A stretch of DNA of 64,000 nt from Phenylobacterium sp. Root1290 (GTDB lineage Bacteria; Pseudomonadota; Alphaproteobacteria; Caulobacterales; Caulobacteraceae), in contig NZ_LMEE01000001.1 of NCBI RefSeq assembly GCF_001425305.1, positions 508,646 through 572,645 of the forward strand, in the 5' to 3' direction. The position numbers and the translations under genes are program-made. The first letter of the stretch is position 1. Each line of letters begins with the position of its first letter. Under the pieces are notes generated by a model. It ran no database searches, was not told the origin of the DNA, and was given only the letters and a program-made list of their open reading frames with translations. Shown here piece by piece: positions 9,192 through 17,221 of this stretch.

Positions 9192-9944
9192 ATGACCGTA
9201 GCGGTTCGCGAGGAACTCGATCTCATTGAGCGTCTGGCGCTCGACGTGCGCGACCGTGGCGTGGAGATTGGCCTGCCATACATCGCCGTCAGCGCCGATA
9301 TCGGCGACCCCGAGCCGATGCGCGATCACCAGGGGCGGCCGTTCGCCGAAACCGTGTTCCAGTGGCTCGACCCAGGATTGCAGTACTGGAAGGACCGTGG
9401 CTTCGCCCTGCGTTCGGCCTTCGTCTTCGCCTGCCGCTATACCGCCGAGCCGTTCTACTTTCAGGATGGCCGCTTTGGGTCCTGGCGTCGCTCACCGCGG
9501 CTGGAGGCTATCGAGGTCGTGCAGAGCGCTGATACCGTGGAGATCGGAACCGCCATCGTCGCACCCGCCCATCTGCCGGGCGGCGTCATCGGCGCGATCG
9601 TCTGGGCCTCGCCGCAGATCTTCGACGTTGGTCCTGTGTTCGAGCGGCGCGCAGCCGAGCTGTCGACGCTCTCGCTTCGGCTGATGGCCGCCTACAACGA
9701 TCGCGGCTCTTCGCCGGACGGCCTGGTCCATCTGACCCGGCGCGAAATCCAGTGCCTGAAGTGGGCCGCGAAGGGAAAGACCGACTCAGAGATCGCGGAG
9801 ATCGTGAAGATCGCGATGCCGACGGTCCGCTTTCACATGCGCAACGCCGCTGACAAGATGGGCGTCGCGGGCCGGCCGCAGGCGGTGCACCGCGCGTCCG
9901 TGCTCGGCTATGTGGGCGAGAGGCGAGTGACCGGCCGGGCCTGA
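9192..9944 (+). CDS. LuxR-family transcriptional regulator
   Basis: A 250-residue protein with an N-terminal domain of the length and fold order of autoinducer-binding LuxR regulators (about 1-165) and a C-terminal LuxR HTH: LTRREIQCLKWAAKGKTDSE, then IAMPTVRFHMRNAADKMGV (about 182-228). The N-domain has several W/Y/D residues but cannot be matched to a ligand. It diverges from the TonB-receptor operon across 156 bp, which makes that operon its most likely target. There is no luxI-type synthase nearby, so it may be a solo regulator sensing an exogenous compound. Confidence 0.85.
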   Translation: MTVAVREELDLIERLALDVRDRGVEIGLPYIAVSADIGDPEPMRDHQGRPFAETVFQWLDPGLQYWKDRGFALRSAFVFACRYTAEPFYFQDGRFGSWRRSPRLEAIEVVQSADTVEIGTAIVAPAHLPGGVIGAIVWASPQIFDVGPVFERRAAELSTLSLRLMAAYNDRGSSPDGLVHLTRREIQCLKWAAKGKTDSEIAEIVKIAMPTVRFHMRNAADKMGVAGRPQAVHRASVLGYVGERRVTGRA

Positions 9945-10094
9945 GCGCCCCCGCGCGTTGGTCGATCAATTGGCCGCGTTCGTCGCATCTGTCGCACAGC
10001 TGTCCTCCGCGGGAGACGCGGCATGGCGTGGCGGCGCGGCCGGGCATAGGGCGGGATTGCCGCGCCGTTGCGCCGCGCAATTGGGAGAACGGAC

Positions 10095-10991
10095 ATGATG
10101 CACGCGATCTTTGCGCTCGCCCTTGCGGCCGCCGCGGCGCTCACCCCCAGCTCGGCGCCGCCATCGAGCCCGCTGATCGAGCACAGCAGCGGCCTGCCGG
10201 TCACCGAGGTCCAGATCGAGGGCCATGGGCCCTACAGGTTCATCATCGACACCGCGGCCAGCAGCACCGTCATCCTTCCCAGCCTGCACGCAGCGCTTCC
10301 TGTAACCCTGAAGAAGCGCGGCGGGCTTGAGGTGAGCGGGGCGGCAGGCAAGGCCGCCGTCGAGACGGTGGCGATCAAGGAGCTCGAGACCCAGGGACGG
10401 CGGTTCTCCGGGCTGACGGCGTTCGACATGCCGCCGGGACCGATCGACGCCCTTCAGGTGCACGGGATCCTTGGCGCGGATGTACTCGCCCACGCGATCC
10501 TCGACATCGACATGGCCGCTGGTCAGTGGGCGATCCACGACGAGGAGCCGGTCCTGGCGAGTTCGGCCCGCGAGCATCGGACCGCCATCACCCTGGATGA
10601 TGCGCTGGCGCCGCGGGTGACGGTCTGGCTCGACGGCTATCCGATCGACGCCGTGGTCGACACCGGCGCCCGCGCCACCATCGTGAACTGGCATGCCGCC
10701 GCCCTCCTGGGGCTGAACCCGGAGAGCGAAGGGCTACGCGCCGGCGGCACGCTAAAGGGCGTCAGCAGCCACGCCACGCCAAGCTCCGTGCACACAGCCC
10801 GCAAGCTCGAAGTCGCGGGGGCGGTGATCGCCAAGCCCGACTTCCGGATCGCGGACCTGCCGGTCTTCCAGACGGTCGGGTTGGCCGACAAGCCGGGGAT
10901 GATCCTTGGCATGGACCACCTGGGCCGCTTTCGGACGATCATCGACTACAAGGGCCGCGAGTTGATCCTGGTGGCCGCCCCCGGCGCTTGA
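10095..10991 (+). CDS. Retropepsin-like aspartic protease family protein
   Basis: 298 residues from the ATG at 10095, which has GGGAG at 10083-10087. It begins with a hydrophobic signal sequence (MMHAIFALALAAAAAL), so it is probably periplasmic. Two aspartyl-protease half-domains are visible: FIIDTAASSTVI (Asp52) and AVVDTGARATIVN (Asp189), each with the D-T-(A/G)-(A/G) catalytic triplet. This is the arrangement of bacterial pepsin/retropepsin-like proteins. Substrate unknown. It stands alone between the LuxR gene and an ArsR operon. Confidence 0.8.
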   Translation: MMHAIFALALAAAAALTPSSAPPSSPLIEHSSGLPVTEVQIEGHGPYRFIIDTAASSTVILPSLHAALPVTLKKRGGLEVSGAAGKAAVETVAIKELETQGRRFSGLTAFDMPPGPIDALQVHGILGADVLAHAILDIDMAAGQWAIHDEEPVLASSAREHRTAITLDDALAPRVTVWLDGYPIDAVVDTGARATIVNWHAAALLGLNPESEGLRAGGTLKGVSSHATPSSVHTARKLEVAGAVIAKPDFRIADLPVFQTVGLADKPGMILGMDHLGRFRTIIDYKGRELILVAAPGA

Positions 10992-11026
10992 CGCCGCCGC
11001 AGTCGACCGGGGGCCCTTGACCAATT

Positions 11027-11070
11027 CATAACTGAGGGGTTATGGCTCAATCCATAGCCCATTGGTTATG
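11027..11070. promoter_or_regulatory. Candidate ArsR operator (CATAAC/GTTATG dyads)
   Basis: CATAACTGAGGGGTTATG (11027-11044) is a dyad with perfect 6-bp arms, and ATTGGTTATG (11061-11070) repeats the right arm just before the arsR start at 11078. An autoregulatory ArsR-family site is the simplest reading. Confidence 0.5.
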
Positions 11071-11077
11071 TATTGTG

Positions 11078-11401
11078 ATGGCCGACACACGCGACCTCCT
11101 GTTCAGAACGCTCTCTGACCCGACGCGAAGGGGCATCTTCGAGCGCCTGTGCCGTGAGGGCGAACAGACGGTCGGGGCGCTGACGGATCGGGCCGGGGTG
11201 TCTCAGCCGGCCGTATCGAAACACCTCGCTGTTTTGAAGCAGGCGGGGTTGGTCAGCGACCGTCAGGCGGGACGCCAGACCCATTACAGCGCCCGGCGCG
11301 CCGCCCTGACCCCGCTGCTCGACTGGACCAAGGAAATGGCCGGCTTCTGGGAGGATCGTTTCGACGATCTCGAAGACCTGCTCAACAGGATGGACCAATG
11401 A
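11078..11401 (+). CDS. ArsR/SmtB-family transcriptional regulator
   Basis: A 107-residue winged-helix protein beginning MADTRDLLFRTLSDPTRRGIFERL, typical of the metal-free ArsR subgroup paired with SRPBCC proteins. The recognition helix region is AGVSQPAVSKHLAVLKQAGL (about 45-64). The usual ArsR metal cysteines (CVC) are absent, so a metal effector is unlikely. An alternative in-frame ATG at 11042 would lie inside the operator dyad and is disfavoured. It overlaps the next gene by ATGA, so the two are coupled. Probably an autorepressor of the three-gene operon. Confidence 0.88.
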   Translation: MADTRDLLFRTLSDPTRRGIFERLCREGEQTVGALTDRAGVSQPAVSKHLAVLKQAGLVSDRQAGRQTHYSARRAALTPLLDWTKEMAGFWEDRFDDLEDLLNRMDQ

Positions 11402-11829
11402 ACGACCAATCGATCGAGACGCGCTCTGTCGTCGTCGAGCGCGACTTCGCTCATGCGCCGGAGAAGATCTGGCGCGCACTGACCCAGCCGCACCTGATCG
11501 AAGAATGGCTGATGAAGAACGACTTCAGCCCCGTCGTCGGCCACCGTTTCAATCTGCGGGGCGAGTGGGGCGGAGTCCTCGACTGCGAGGTCCTGGTGAT
11601 CGAGCCGTACCGAACGCTCTCCTACGCCTGGAATTTCGCCCACGAGGACCCGGCTTTCGCCCTTCAGAGCGTGGTGACCTTTACGCTCGAACCCACGGAA
11701 GGCGGTGTCCGGTTGCGCATGGAGCAGAGCGGCTTCCGTCCCAACCAGAAGCAGGCGTTCGGCGGCGCAAAGGCCGGCTGGAATAGCTTCTTCGAGAAGC
11801 TGGACTTGGTCCTGGCCCGCGCCGATTGA
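11398..11829 (+). CDS. SRPBCC (AHSA1-like) domain protein
   Basis: 143 residues with the START/AHSA1 pattern: VVERDFAHAPEKIWRALTQPHLIEEWLM at the N-terminus, a middle GEWGGVLDCEVLVIEP strand region, and the C-terminal helix GAKAGWNSFFEKL. Such proteins form a hydrophobic ligand cavity. Pairs of ArsR and AHSA1-like genes are very common, but the physiological ligand is generally not known. It is translationally coupled to arsR (ATGA) and 16 bp ahead of a small membrane protein. Confidence 0.87.
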   Translation: MNDQSIETRSVVVERDFAHAPEKIWRALTQPHLIEEWLMKNDFSPVVGHRFNLRGEWGGVLDCEVLVIEPYRTLSYAWNFAHEDPAFALQSVVTFTLEPTEGGVRLRMEQSGFRPNQKQAFGGAKAGWNSFFEKLDLVLARAD

Positions 11830-11845
11830 ATCCTGGAGGAACCTC

Positions 11846-12067
11846 ATGCAACTGAACAACGTGATCCGGCAGTCGCACCGTTGGCTGTCGATCGCCTTTA
11901 CCGCTGCGGTCGTCGCCAACTTCGCTGCCATGGCCCTGGGCGAGCCCCCGGCGTGGATCGTCTATGCGCCGCTGCCGCCACTTTTCCTGATGCTGCTTAG
12001 CGGGCTCTACATGTTCGTTTTGCCCTACGTCGCCAAGGGACGGGCTCGAACCCTCGCGGGCAACTGA
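11846..12067 (+). CDS. Small two-helix membrane protein of unknown function
   Basis: 73 residues, start ATG with a strong TGGAGGA (11834-11840). Two membrane segments (about 14-31 and 39-61) are separated by a short GEPPAW loop, with a basic C-terminus (KGRARTLAGN). No enzymatic motif is seen. It is the third gene of the ArsR-SRPBCC operon and probably shares its regulation. Confidence 0.75.
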   Translation: MQLNNVIRQSHRWLSIAFTAAVVANFAAMALGEPPAWIVYAPLPPLFLMLLSGLYMFVLPYVAKGRARTLAGN

Positions 12068-12085
12068 ACGATGGCGCTGAAGCGG

Positions 12086-12175
12086 TGGCGGATGGGGTGG
12101 GATTCGAACCCACGGTAGGCTTCCACCTACGGCGGTTTTCAAGACCGCTGCCTTAAACCACTCGGCCACCCATCC
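12086..12175 (-). tRNA. tRNA-Ser (anticodon TGA)
   Basis: On the minus strand the 90-nt sequence folds as a class II tRNA. The acceptor stem GGATGGG pairs with CCCATCC, followed by discriminator G and an encoded CCA. The D-arm is GCCGAGTGGTTTAAGGC, the anticodon stem-loop CGGTCTTGAAAACCG has TGA at 12139-12141, a long variable arm (GTAGGTGG/CCTAC) follows, and the T-arm is GTGGGTTCGAATCCCAC. The long variable arm and TGA anticodon identify serine. No integrase or direct repeat suggesting an insertion site was found next to it. Confidence 0.97.
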
Positions 12176-12196
12176 GGAAGGAGGGGCCTATAGCAG

Positions 12197-12218
12197 GGCT
12201 GGAGCGGGGGCTCCAGCC
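12197..12218. repeat. Inverted repeat upstream of tRNA-Ser
   Basis: GGCTGGAGC-GGGG-GCTCCAGCC, a perfect 9-bp stem with a 4-base loop, lies 22 bp upstream of the tRNA-Ser 5' end. It is next to a minus-strand GCTATAGG (12188-12195) that resembles a minus-10 element. It may be a terminator of transcription toward rlpA or part of the tRNA promoter region; there is no T-tract. Confidence 0.4.
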
Positions 12219-12342
12219 GCCAGGCGCAATCTGCACAACCTTAATGAAATCGCCGGTTTCGTTAACCGTGCTGCAAGGCTCAGGGCCGCACGATGGCGAC
12301 CACAAAGCGCTGGGGAGCGTAGACTTCAGAAGGAGCGTGGCC

Positions 12343-13296
12343 ATGACCCGCGTCCGTTATTGCGTGCCGGCCCGCAGTTTCATTGTCGTGCTCATGGGGA
12401 CCGCCGCGCTCGCCGCCTGCGCCACGCCCCAGCCGCGCTATGCCGCCAAGCATCCCGTCGCGGGGCCGACGCCCGGCCAGCTGCCGAACGGCGCCGGCGG
12501 CCGATACAAGGTCGGCTCGCCATACGAGGTCGGCGGGGTCTGGTACGCTCCCAAGGAAGAGCCGAACTACGATCAGGAGGGGCGGGCCACCTGGTATGGC
12601 CAATCCCATCACCTGAAGACCACGGCCAACGGCGAGGTGTTCGACCGCTACGCGCTGTCGGGCGCCCACACCACGCTGCCGTTGCCCTCGATCGTCGAGG
12701 TCACCAATCTTGATAACAACCGCACCGTCCAGGTGCGCATCAACGACCGAGGCCCGTTCAAGGGCGATGCGTTGATCGATGTCTCCCAGGAGGCCGCGCG
12801 CCAGCTCGGGTTCGAACAGCAAGGCCATGCGCGCGTGCGGGTCCGCTATGTCGGTCCGGCGCCGCTGGGCGCGCCCGATGCGGGACTGCGCTACTCGGCC
12901 TACACGCCGGGCCTGACGCCGTCCGAGCAACTGCCCCCCGGACCGACCCCCTATTCGGGAATTCAGACGGGCCCGGTGGAGACGCCCGTGGCCTCCCAAC
13001 CTCTGGCGCCGCTCGCGCCCGCGACGTCGGCGCCCTTGCCGGCTGCGACGGCAGGGGGCCTCGTCTATCGGGTTCAGGCCGGGGCGTTTTCCGACCCCGC
13101 CAACGCTCAGCGCGTGGTGACCCAGCTCGGCTCGGCGGTCATCGCGAAGGTCGAACCCTTCCAGCGGGCCGACGGCGTGACGCTCTACCGCGTCATGGTC
13201 GATGGCACGGCCGACGAGGGTGAGGCCTGGGCGCTGCGCGACCGGGTCGCAGCCTATGGGTTCTCCGAGGCGCGCGTGGTTCGTCCCGGCGCCTGA
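12343..13296 (+). CDS. rlpA: RlpA-family septal ring lytic transglycosylase, lipoprotein
   Basis: 317 residues from the ATG with AGAAGGAG upstream. The signal sequence ends in a lipobox LAAC, indicating an outer-membrane lipoprotein. The double-psi beta-barrel domain (about 75-175) contains GRATWYGQSHHLKTTANGE and the catalytic-region RINDRGPF, as in RlpA. A proline-rich linker follows, then a C-terminal SPOR domain (about 243-317, VYRVQAGAFSDPANAQ) that binds denuded septal glycan. It acts in peptidoglycan cleavage at division. It is followed 55-65 bp later by tmk. Confidence 0.93.
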   Translation: MTRVRYCVPARSFIVVLMGTAALAACATPQPRYAAKHPVAGPTPGQLPNGAGGRYKVGSPYEVGGVWYAPKEEPNYDQEGRATWYGQSHHLKTTANGEVFDRYALSGAHTTLPLPSIVEVTNLDNNRTVQVRINDRGPFKGDALIDVSQEAARQLGFEQQGHARVRVRYVGPAPLGAPDAGLRYSAYTPGLTPSEQLPPGPTPYSGIQTGPVETPVASQPLAPLAPATSAPLPAATAGGLVYRVQAGAFSDPANAQRVVTQLGSAVIAKVEPFQRADGVTLYRVMVDGTADEGEAWALRDRVAAYGFSEARVVRPGA

Positions 13297-13342
13297 GGCA
13301 AGTCGGCCAAGCTGCGGTTGAGCGCTGGACAAACGGGCCGAA

Positions 13343-13359
13343 CCGGCCATTTTGGCCGG
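13343..13359. repeat. Short hairpin between rlpA and tmk
   Basis: CCGGCC-ATTTT-GGCCGG forms a perfect 6-bp stem immediately before the tmk GTG. It could be a weak rlpA terminator or mask tmk translation initiation. No T-run follows. Confidence 0.35.
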
Positions 13360-13360
13360 C

Positions 13361-13999
13361 GTGACGCGCGGGCGGTTCATCACTTTCGAAGGCGGCGAGG
13401 GCGCGGGCAAGTCGACGCAGGTCCGGCGCCTGGTCGCGCGCCTGCAAGCTGGCGGCCGTGAGGTCGTGGCCACGCGCGAGCCAGGCGGCTCGCCTGGCGC
13501 CGAAGCCATCCGTAACCTGGTGCTGAAGGGCGACGCCGACCGCTGGAGTCCGACGACCGAGACGCTCCTGATGTACGGCGCGCGGCGCGACCATATCGAG
13601 CGGACGATCCTGCCTGCCCTGGAGCGAGGGGCCTGGGTGGTCTGCGACAGGTTCGCCGACTCCACCCGCGCCTATCAGGGCGGCGCCGGCGGCGTCGATC
13701 CCGCCTTCATCTCGGCGCTGGAGGCCTTCGTCCTGGCCGATGTGCAGCCTGACCTGACGCTGGTGTTCGATCTGCCGGTCGATGTCGGCCTAGCGCGCGC
13801 CGAAGCCTTCGCCAAGGCCGACGGCCACGCCGAGACACGGTTCGAGTCCAAGGGCCTGGCCTTCCACGAACGGCTACGCAGCGCCTTTCGCCACATCGCC
13901 GCCGCCGAACCTGAGCGCTGCGCCCTGATCGACGCCGCGGCCGGCATGGATGAGGTCGAGGCCCAGGTCTGGCAGGCGGTGGAGCACCGGCTTGGCTGA
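13361..13999 (+). CDS. tmk: Thymidylate kinase
   Basis: Phosphorylates dTMP to dTDP for DNA synthesis. The P-loop is FITFEGGEGAGKST, the DR(Y/F) segment is DRFADSTRAYQG, and the protein is about 212 residues, normal for the family. Start choice is uncertain: GTG at 13361 gives VTRGRFITF; a TTG at 13352 lies inside the hairpin and adds three residues. Neither has a convincing Shine-Dalgarno. The 3' end overlaps holB by 8 bp, so the tmk-holB-tatD-metallohydrolase-transformylase genes are probably one transcript. Confidence 0.95.
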   Translation: MTRGRFITFEGGEGAGKSTQVRRLVARLQAGGREVVATREPGGSPGAEAIRNLVLKGDADRWSPTTETLLMYGARRDHIERTILPALERGAWVVCDRFADSTRAYQGGAGGVDPAFISALEAFVLADVQPDLTLVFDLPVDVGLARAEAFAKADGHAETRFESKGLAFHERLRSAFRHIAAAEPERCALIDAAAGMDEVEAQVWQAVEHRLG

Positions 14000-14990
14000 C
14001 GCTGCGCGCCATCCGCGCGAGGTCTTTGACCTCAAAGGCCACGAGGCGGCCGAAGCTGCCTTCGAAGACGCCCGTGGCCGCGGTCGTCTGCATCACGCCT
14101 GGCTGCTGACCGGCCCGGAAGGGGTCGGCAAGGCGACCTTCGCCTATCGCGCGGCGCGCCGGCTGCTGGGCGCGCCGGGCAACTCGGCCTACGGCATACT
14201 GGGCGCGTCGCCGGACCATCCGGTCAGCCGCCAGATCATCGCCCGCTCACACCCCGACATCATGGTGCTGGAGCGGATCGGCGAGGACGGCAAGGTCCGC
14301 AAGTCGATCCCGGTCGACGAGGCTCGGAAGCTGTCGGACTTCTTCGCCAAGTCGCCGGCCTCGGCGCCCCATCGCGTGGCGATCATCGACGCGGCCGACG
14401 ACCTCAACGTCAATGCTGCGAACGCTGTGCTCAAGACGCTGGAAGAACCGCCGGCCCGCGGCGTGATTCTACTGGTCTCCCACGCGCCCGGCGGCTTGTT
14501 GCCGACGATCAAGTCCCGGTGCCGGCGGCTCGGTTTTCAGTCGCTGCCAGAGGCTGAAGTCACGGCGTTCGTTGAAGCCCGCACCACGGCCAATCCGGAA
14601 GAGGCGATCCGGCTGTCGCGGATGTCGAAGGGCGCGCCTGGCAAGGCACTTGCCCTCGCACTGGCTGGGGCCGTCGCCATCGACGACGCGGCCAAGGAGA
14701 TCCTCCAGTCGCTGCCCACGATCGACGACGCTCTGGCGTTGTCGCTTGCCGACAAGTTCAAGGGCGGGGAGGGCGCAGCGCAGTTCAACTTGCTGCTTGA
14801 GCGCCTGGCCGAGCGGGTGCACGGCCACACCATGCGCATGGCCGCCGAGGGCTATGGCGGGCTTGATCGCTGGGCCGGAGCATGGGAGACGCTGCAGCGC
14901 CTTCCGCGGGAGGTCGAGGCCATCAATCTCGACCGTGCGGATGCGTTCTTCACGGCTCTCAATGAACTGCGCGCCGCTGCGCGCGCCTGA
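13992..14990 (+). CDS. holB: DNA polymerase III subunit delta'
   Basis: Clamp-loader subunit of the replicative polymerase. Starts at a TTG overlapping the tmk stop and gives 332 residues beginning LADAARHPREVFDL. A Walker-A-like GPEGVGKATFAYRAARRLL and the sensor region AANAVLKTLEEPPARGVILLVSH with SRCRRL, which resembles the SRC motif of clamp loaders, are visible. An upstream in-frame ATG at 13950 lies inside tmk and is less likely. Its position between tmk and tatD is common in bacteria. Confidence 0.94.
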   Translation: MADAARHPREVFDLKGHEAAEAAFEDARGRGRLHHAWLLTGPEGVGKATFAYRAARRLLGAPGNSAYGILGASPDHPVSRQIIARSHPDIMVLERIGEDGKVRKSIPVDEARKLSDFFAKSPASAPHRVAIIDAADDLNVNAANAVLKTLEEPPARGVILLVSHAPGGLLPTIKSRCRRLGFQSLPEAEVTAFVEARTTANPEEAIRLSRMSKGAPGKALALALAGAVAIDDAAKEILQSLPTIDDALALSLADKFKGGEGAAQFNLLLERLAERVHGHTMRMAAEGYGGLDRWAGAWETLQRLPREVEAINLDRADAFFTALNELRAAARA

Positions 14991-14999
14991 AATCTCCGA

Positions 15000-15776
15000 A
15001 TGCTGATCGACAGCCACGTAAACCTGCACGCGCACCAGTTCGACGAAGACCGTGACGAGGTGATCGCCCGCGCTCGCGCGGCGGGCATCGGCCTGATGGT
15101 CAACATCAGCGACAAGGTTTCTGGCTTCGCCGCCGTCCGGGCGCTCGCGGAGCATCCTGATATCTGGTGCACGGTCGGGACCCATCCGCACGAGGCCAAG
15201 GAAAACCCCGATCTCTCGGCGGCCGAGCTGGTGGCGATCGCCGCCGACCCGCGCGTGGTCGGCATCGGCGAGACCGGGCTCGATTTTCACTATGACCTCA
15301 GCCCGCGCGACATCCAGGCCAAGGTGTTCCGCCAACACGCCATCGCCGCGCGCCAGACCGGCCTGCCGCTGGTCGTGCACACGCGCGAGGCTGACGATCT
15401 GATGGGCGATATCCTCGAAGAGGAGTACGCCGCCGGCCCGTTCAAGATGCTGATGCACTGCTATACCTCGGGGCCCGAGCTCGCGGCGCGGGCTGCCGCA
15501 CTGGGCGCCTGGTTCTCGGTGTCGGGGATCGCGACGTTCAAGGGCGCTGAGGACGTGCGGGCGCTCGTCCGCGAAATGCCGGCGGACCGGATCATCGTCG
15601 AGACCGACTGCCCCTACCTCGCGCCCGTTCCGCATCGGGGACGACGCAACGAACCGGCCTATCTGCCCGACGTGCTGGCCAAGCTGGCCGAAATCCGCGG
15701 CTGGTCGAAGCACGAGGCCGAGCAGCGGACCGAGGACGCGTTCTTCGCACTCTTCGATCGGATCCCGCGACCATGA
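15000..15776 (+). CDS. tatD: TatD-family metal-dependent hydrolase
   Basis: 258 residues, TIM-barrel nuclease/hydrolase family. Motifs: GTHPHEAKE, GIGETGLDFHY (Glu ligand), PLVVHTREADDL, MHCYTSG and ETDCPYLAPVPHRGRRNEP. The N-terminal metal motif, normally D-(S/T)-H-x-H, reads DSHVNLHAH here: the second histidine of HxH is replaced by Asn8, with a further His at 10. That may alter the metal site or be a lineage variant. It starts 9 bp after holB and overlaps the next gene by ATGA. Confidence 0.92.
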   Translation: MLIDSHVNLHAHQFDEDRDEVIARARAAGIGLMVNISDKVSGFAAVRALAEHPDIWCTVGTHPHEAKENPDLSAAELVAIAADPRVVGIGETGLDFHYDLSPRDIQAKVFRQHAIAARQTGLPLVVHTREADDLMGDILEEEYAAGPFKMLMHCYTSGPELAARAAALGAWFSVSGIATFKGAEDVRALVREMPADRIIVETDCPYLAPVPHRGRRNEPAYLPDVLAKLAEIRGWSKHEAEQRTEDAFFALFDRIPRP

Positions 15777-16597
15777 GCGGGCGGCTGGAGTTCACGATCC
15801 TCGGCTGCGGGTCCTCAGGCGGCGTGCCTCGGGCCGACGGCGACTGGGGCGCGTGCGACCCGGCCGATCCCAGGAACCGTCGCCGCCGCTGCTCGCTGCT
15901 GGCGCGCCGGCTGGGGCAGGGGCCGGAAAACGACACCACCCTGATCGTCGACACCTCGCCCGATCTCGTCTGGCAGACCTCGCAGGCCGGCGCCAAACGG
16001 CTCGATGCAGTGCTGCTGACGCACGACCATGCCGATCAGACGCATGGCATCGACGACATCCGCGCCTTCTTCATCCGCCAGCGGGCGCGCATCCCTTGCT
16101 ACATGGACCTGGCCACCGCCGAGACCATGCAGCGCCGTTTCGGCTACGTGTTCCAGGGCGAGAACGGATATCCCGCCATCGGCGACATCACGCCGATCCC
16201 GCCTCATAGCCAGTCCTGGCAGGTCGATGGGCCTTCGGGTTCCATCCCCGTGATGACCTTCGATCAGGATCATGGCGGTGTGAGGTCTGTCGGATATCGC
16301 TTTGGGAATGTTGCGTATTCTAGCGATGTAGTCGGGTTGGACGATGCGGCCTTCGAGGCGCTGGCCGACCTGGACGTCTGGATCCTGGACGCGCTGCGCT
16401 GGCGGCCTCACCCGACCCACGCGCATGTCGATCTGGCGCTGGGATGGATTGCGCGCGTGAAGCCGCGCCGCGCCATCCTGACCAACATGCATATCGATCT
16501 GGACTACGCCGAGCTCGCCGCCCGACTGCCTGACGGCGTCGAGCCGGCCTATGACGGCATGCGCTTCGAACATGAACTGAGTGGCGATTTTTCATGA
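15773..16597 (+). CDS. MBL-fold phosphodiesterase, PhnP-like
   Basis: 274 residues of the metallo-beta-lactamase superfamily. Visible are LGCGSSGGVPRADGDWGACDP with the RRRRCSLL segment, the metal motif THDHADQTHGIDD (HxHxDH type), FDQDHGG and a late DALRWRPHPTHAHVDLAL. The order matches PhnP / phosphoribosyl 1,2-cyclic phosphate phosphodiesterase-like proteins, commonly encoded next to tatD in alphaproteobacteria. The true substrate here is unknown, since no phn genes are nearby. Coupled at both ends by ATGA overlaps. Confidence 0.88.
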   Translation: MSGRLEFTILGCGSSGGVPRADGDWGACDPADPRNRRRRCSLLARRLGQGPENDTTLIVDTSPDLVWQTSQAGAKRLDAVLLTHDHADQTHGIDDIRAFFIRQRARIPCYMDLATAETMQRRFGYVFQGENGYPAIGDITPIPPHSQSWQVDGPSGSIPVMTFDQDHGGVRSVGYRFGNVAYSSDVVGLDDAAFEALADLDVWILDALRWRPHPTHAHVDLALGWIARVKPRRAILTNMHIDLDYAELAARLPDGVEPAYDGMRFEHELSGDFS

Positions 16598-17199
16598 TGT
16601 CTCCGCCGCTTAAGCTTGGCTTCTTGGCCTCGAAGAACGGCACCAGCATGCGCGCCATCATCCAGGCCGCAGGCTCGGGCGCCTTGGCCGCGGATCCGCG
16701 GCTCGTCGTCAGCAACAACCGCAAGGCCACCGCCCTAGAGTTCGCCGCCGGCCATGGGGTGCCGACCTTGGTCATTCCGACCCAGGCCGATCCGGATGCT
16801 GCGGACCGCACCCTGTGCGAGGCGCTGGAGGGTGCTGGCGTCGAGTTGGTGATCCTCTCGGGCTACCTGCGCCGGCTCGGGCCTCAGACCCTGGAGCGCT
16901 ACCGCAACCGGGTTCTCAACATCCACCCGGGCCTGCTGCCGGAGTTCGGGGGCGAGGGAATGTACGGGCGCCGTGTCCACGAGGCCGTCCTCGCGGCGGG
17001 CGTCACCGAGAGCGGCGCCACCATCCACGCGGTCGACGAGATCTATGACCATGGCCCGGTCATCGAGCGCCGCACCGTTCCGGTCCTGGCCGGCGACACG
17101 GCCGAGCAGTTGGAGGCCCGCGTCGGGGCCATGGAGCCGGGATTCTTCATCGAGACCCTGGCCCGCATAGCGACCGGCGAACTCAAACTCCCAGACTGA
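16594..17199 (+). CDS. Formyltransferase, PurN-like (GAR transformylase family)
   Basis: 201 residues of the formyl-transfer fold. Visible are the phosphate-binding SKNGTSMRAII, the catalytic Asn-His pair in NIHPGLLPEFGGEGMYG, and a conserved Asp in HAVDEIYDHGPVI. This is the N/H/D set of 10-formyl-THF-dependent GAR transformylase. It could be the purine-pathway PurN or a paralogue, because no purM lies beside it. It is the last gene of the tmk-to-transformylase string and is followed by a hairpin shared with the convergent gene. Confidence 0.82.
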   Translation: MMSPPLKLGFLASKNGTSMRAIIQAAGSGALAADPRLVVSNNRKATALEFAAGHGVPTLVIPTQADPDAADRTLCEALEGAGVELVILSGYLRRLGPQTLERYRNRVLNIHPGLLPEFGGEGMYGRRVHEAVLAAGVTESGATIHAVDEIYDHGPVIERRTVPVLAGDTAEQLEARVGAMEPGFFIETLARIATGELKLPD

Positions 17200-17204
17200 A
17201 GCGC

Positions 17205-17221
17205 ATCCTAGGTGCTAGGAT
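17205..17221. terminator. Inverted repeat between convergent genes
   Basis: ATCCTAG-GTG-CTAGGAT, a perfect 7-bp stem with a 3-base loop, sits between the transformylase stop (17199) and the convergent synthetase, overlapping the latter's stop codon. It probably works as a weak bidirectional terminator. Confidence 0.45.

Noticed and set aside
12086..12342. tRNA-Ser as an integration site for a mobile element
   Set aside because: No integrase, no repeated tRNA 3' end nearby, and the genes on both sides look chromosomal.
12280..13665. 461-codon antisense frame across rlpA and tmk
   Set aside because: It spans two well-recognised genes and has no motif or credible ribosome site.
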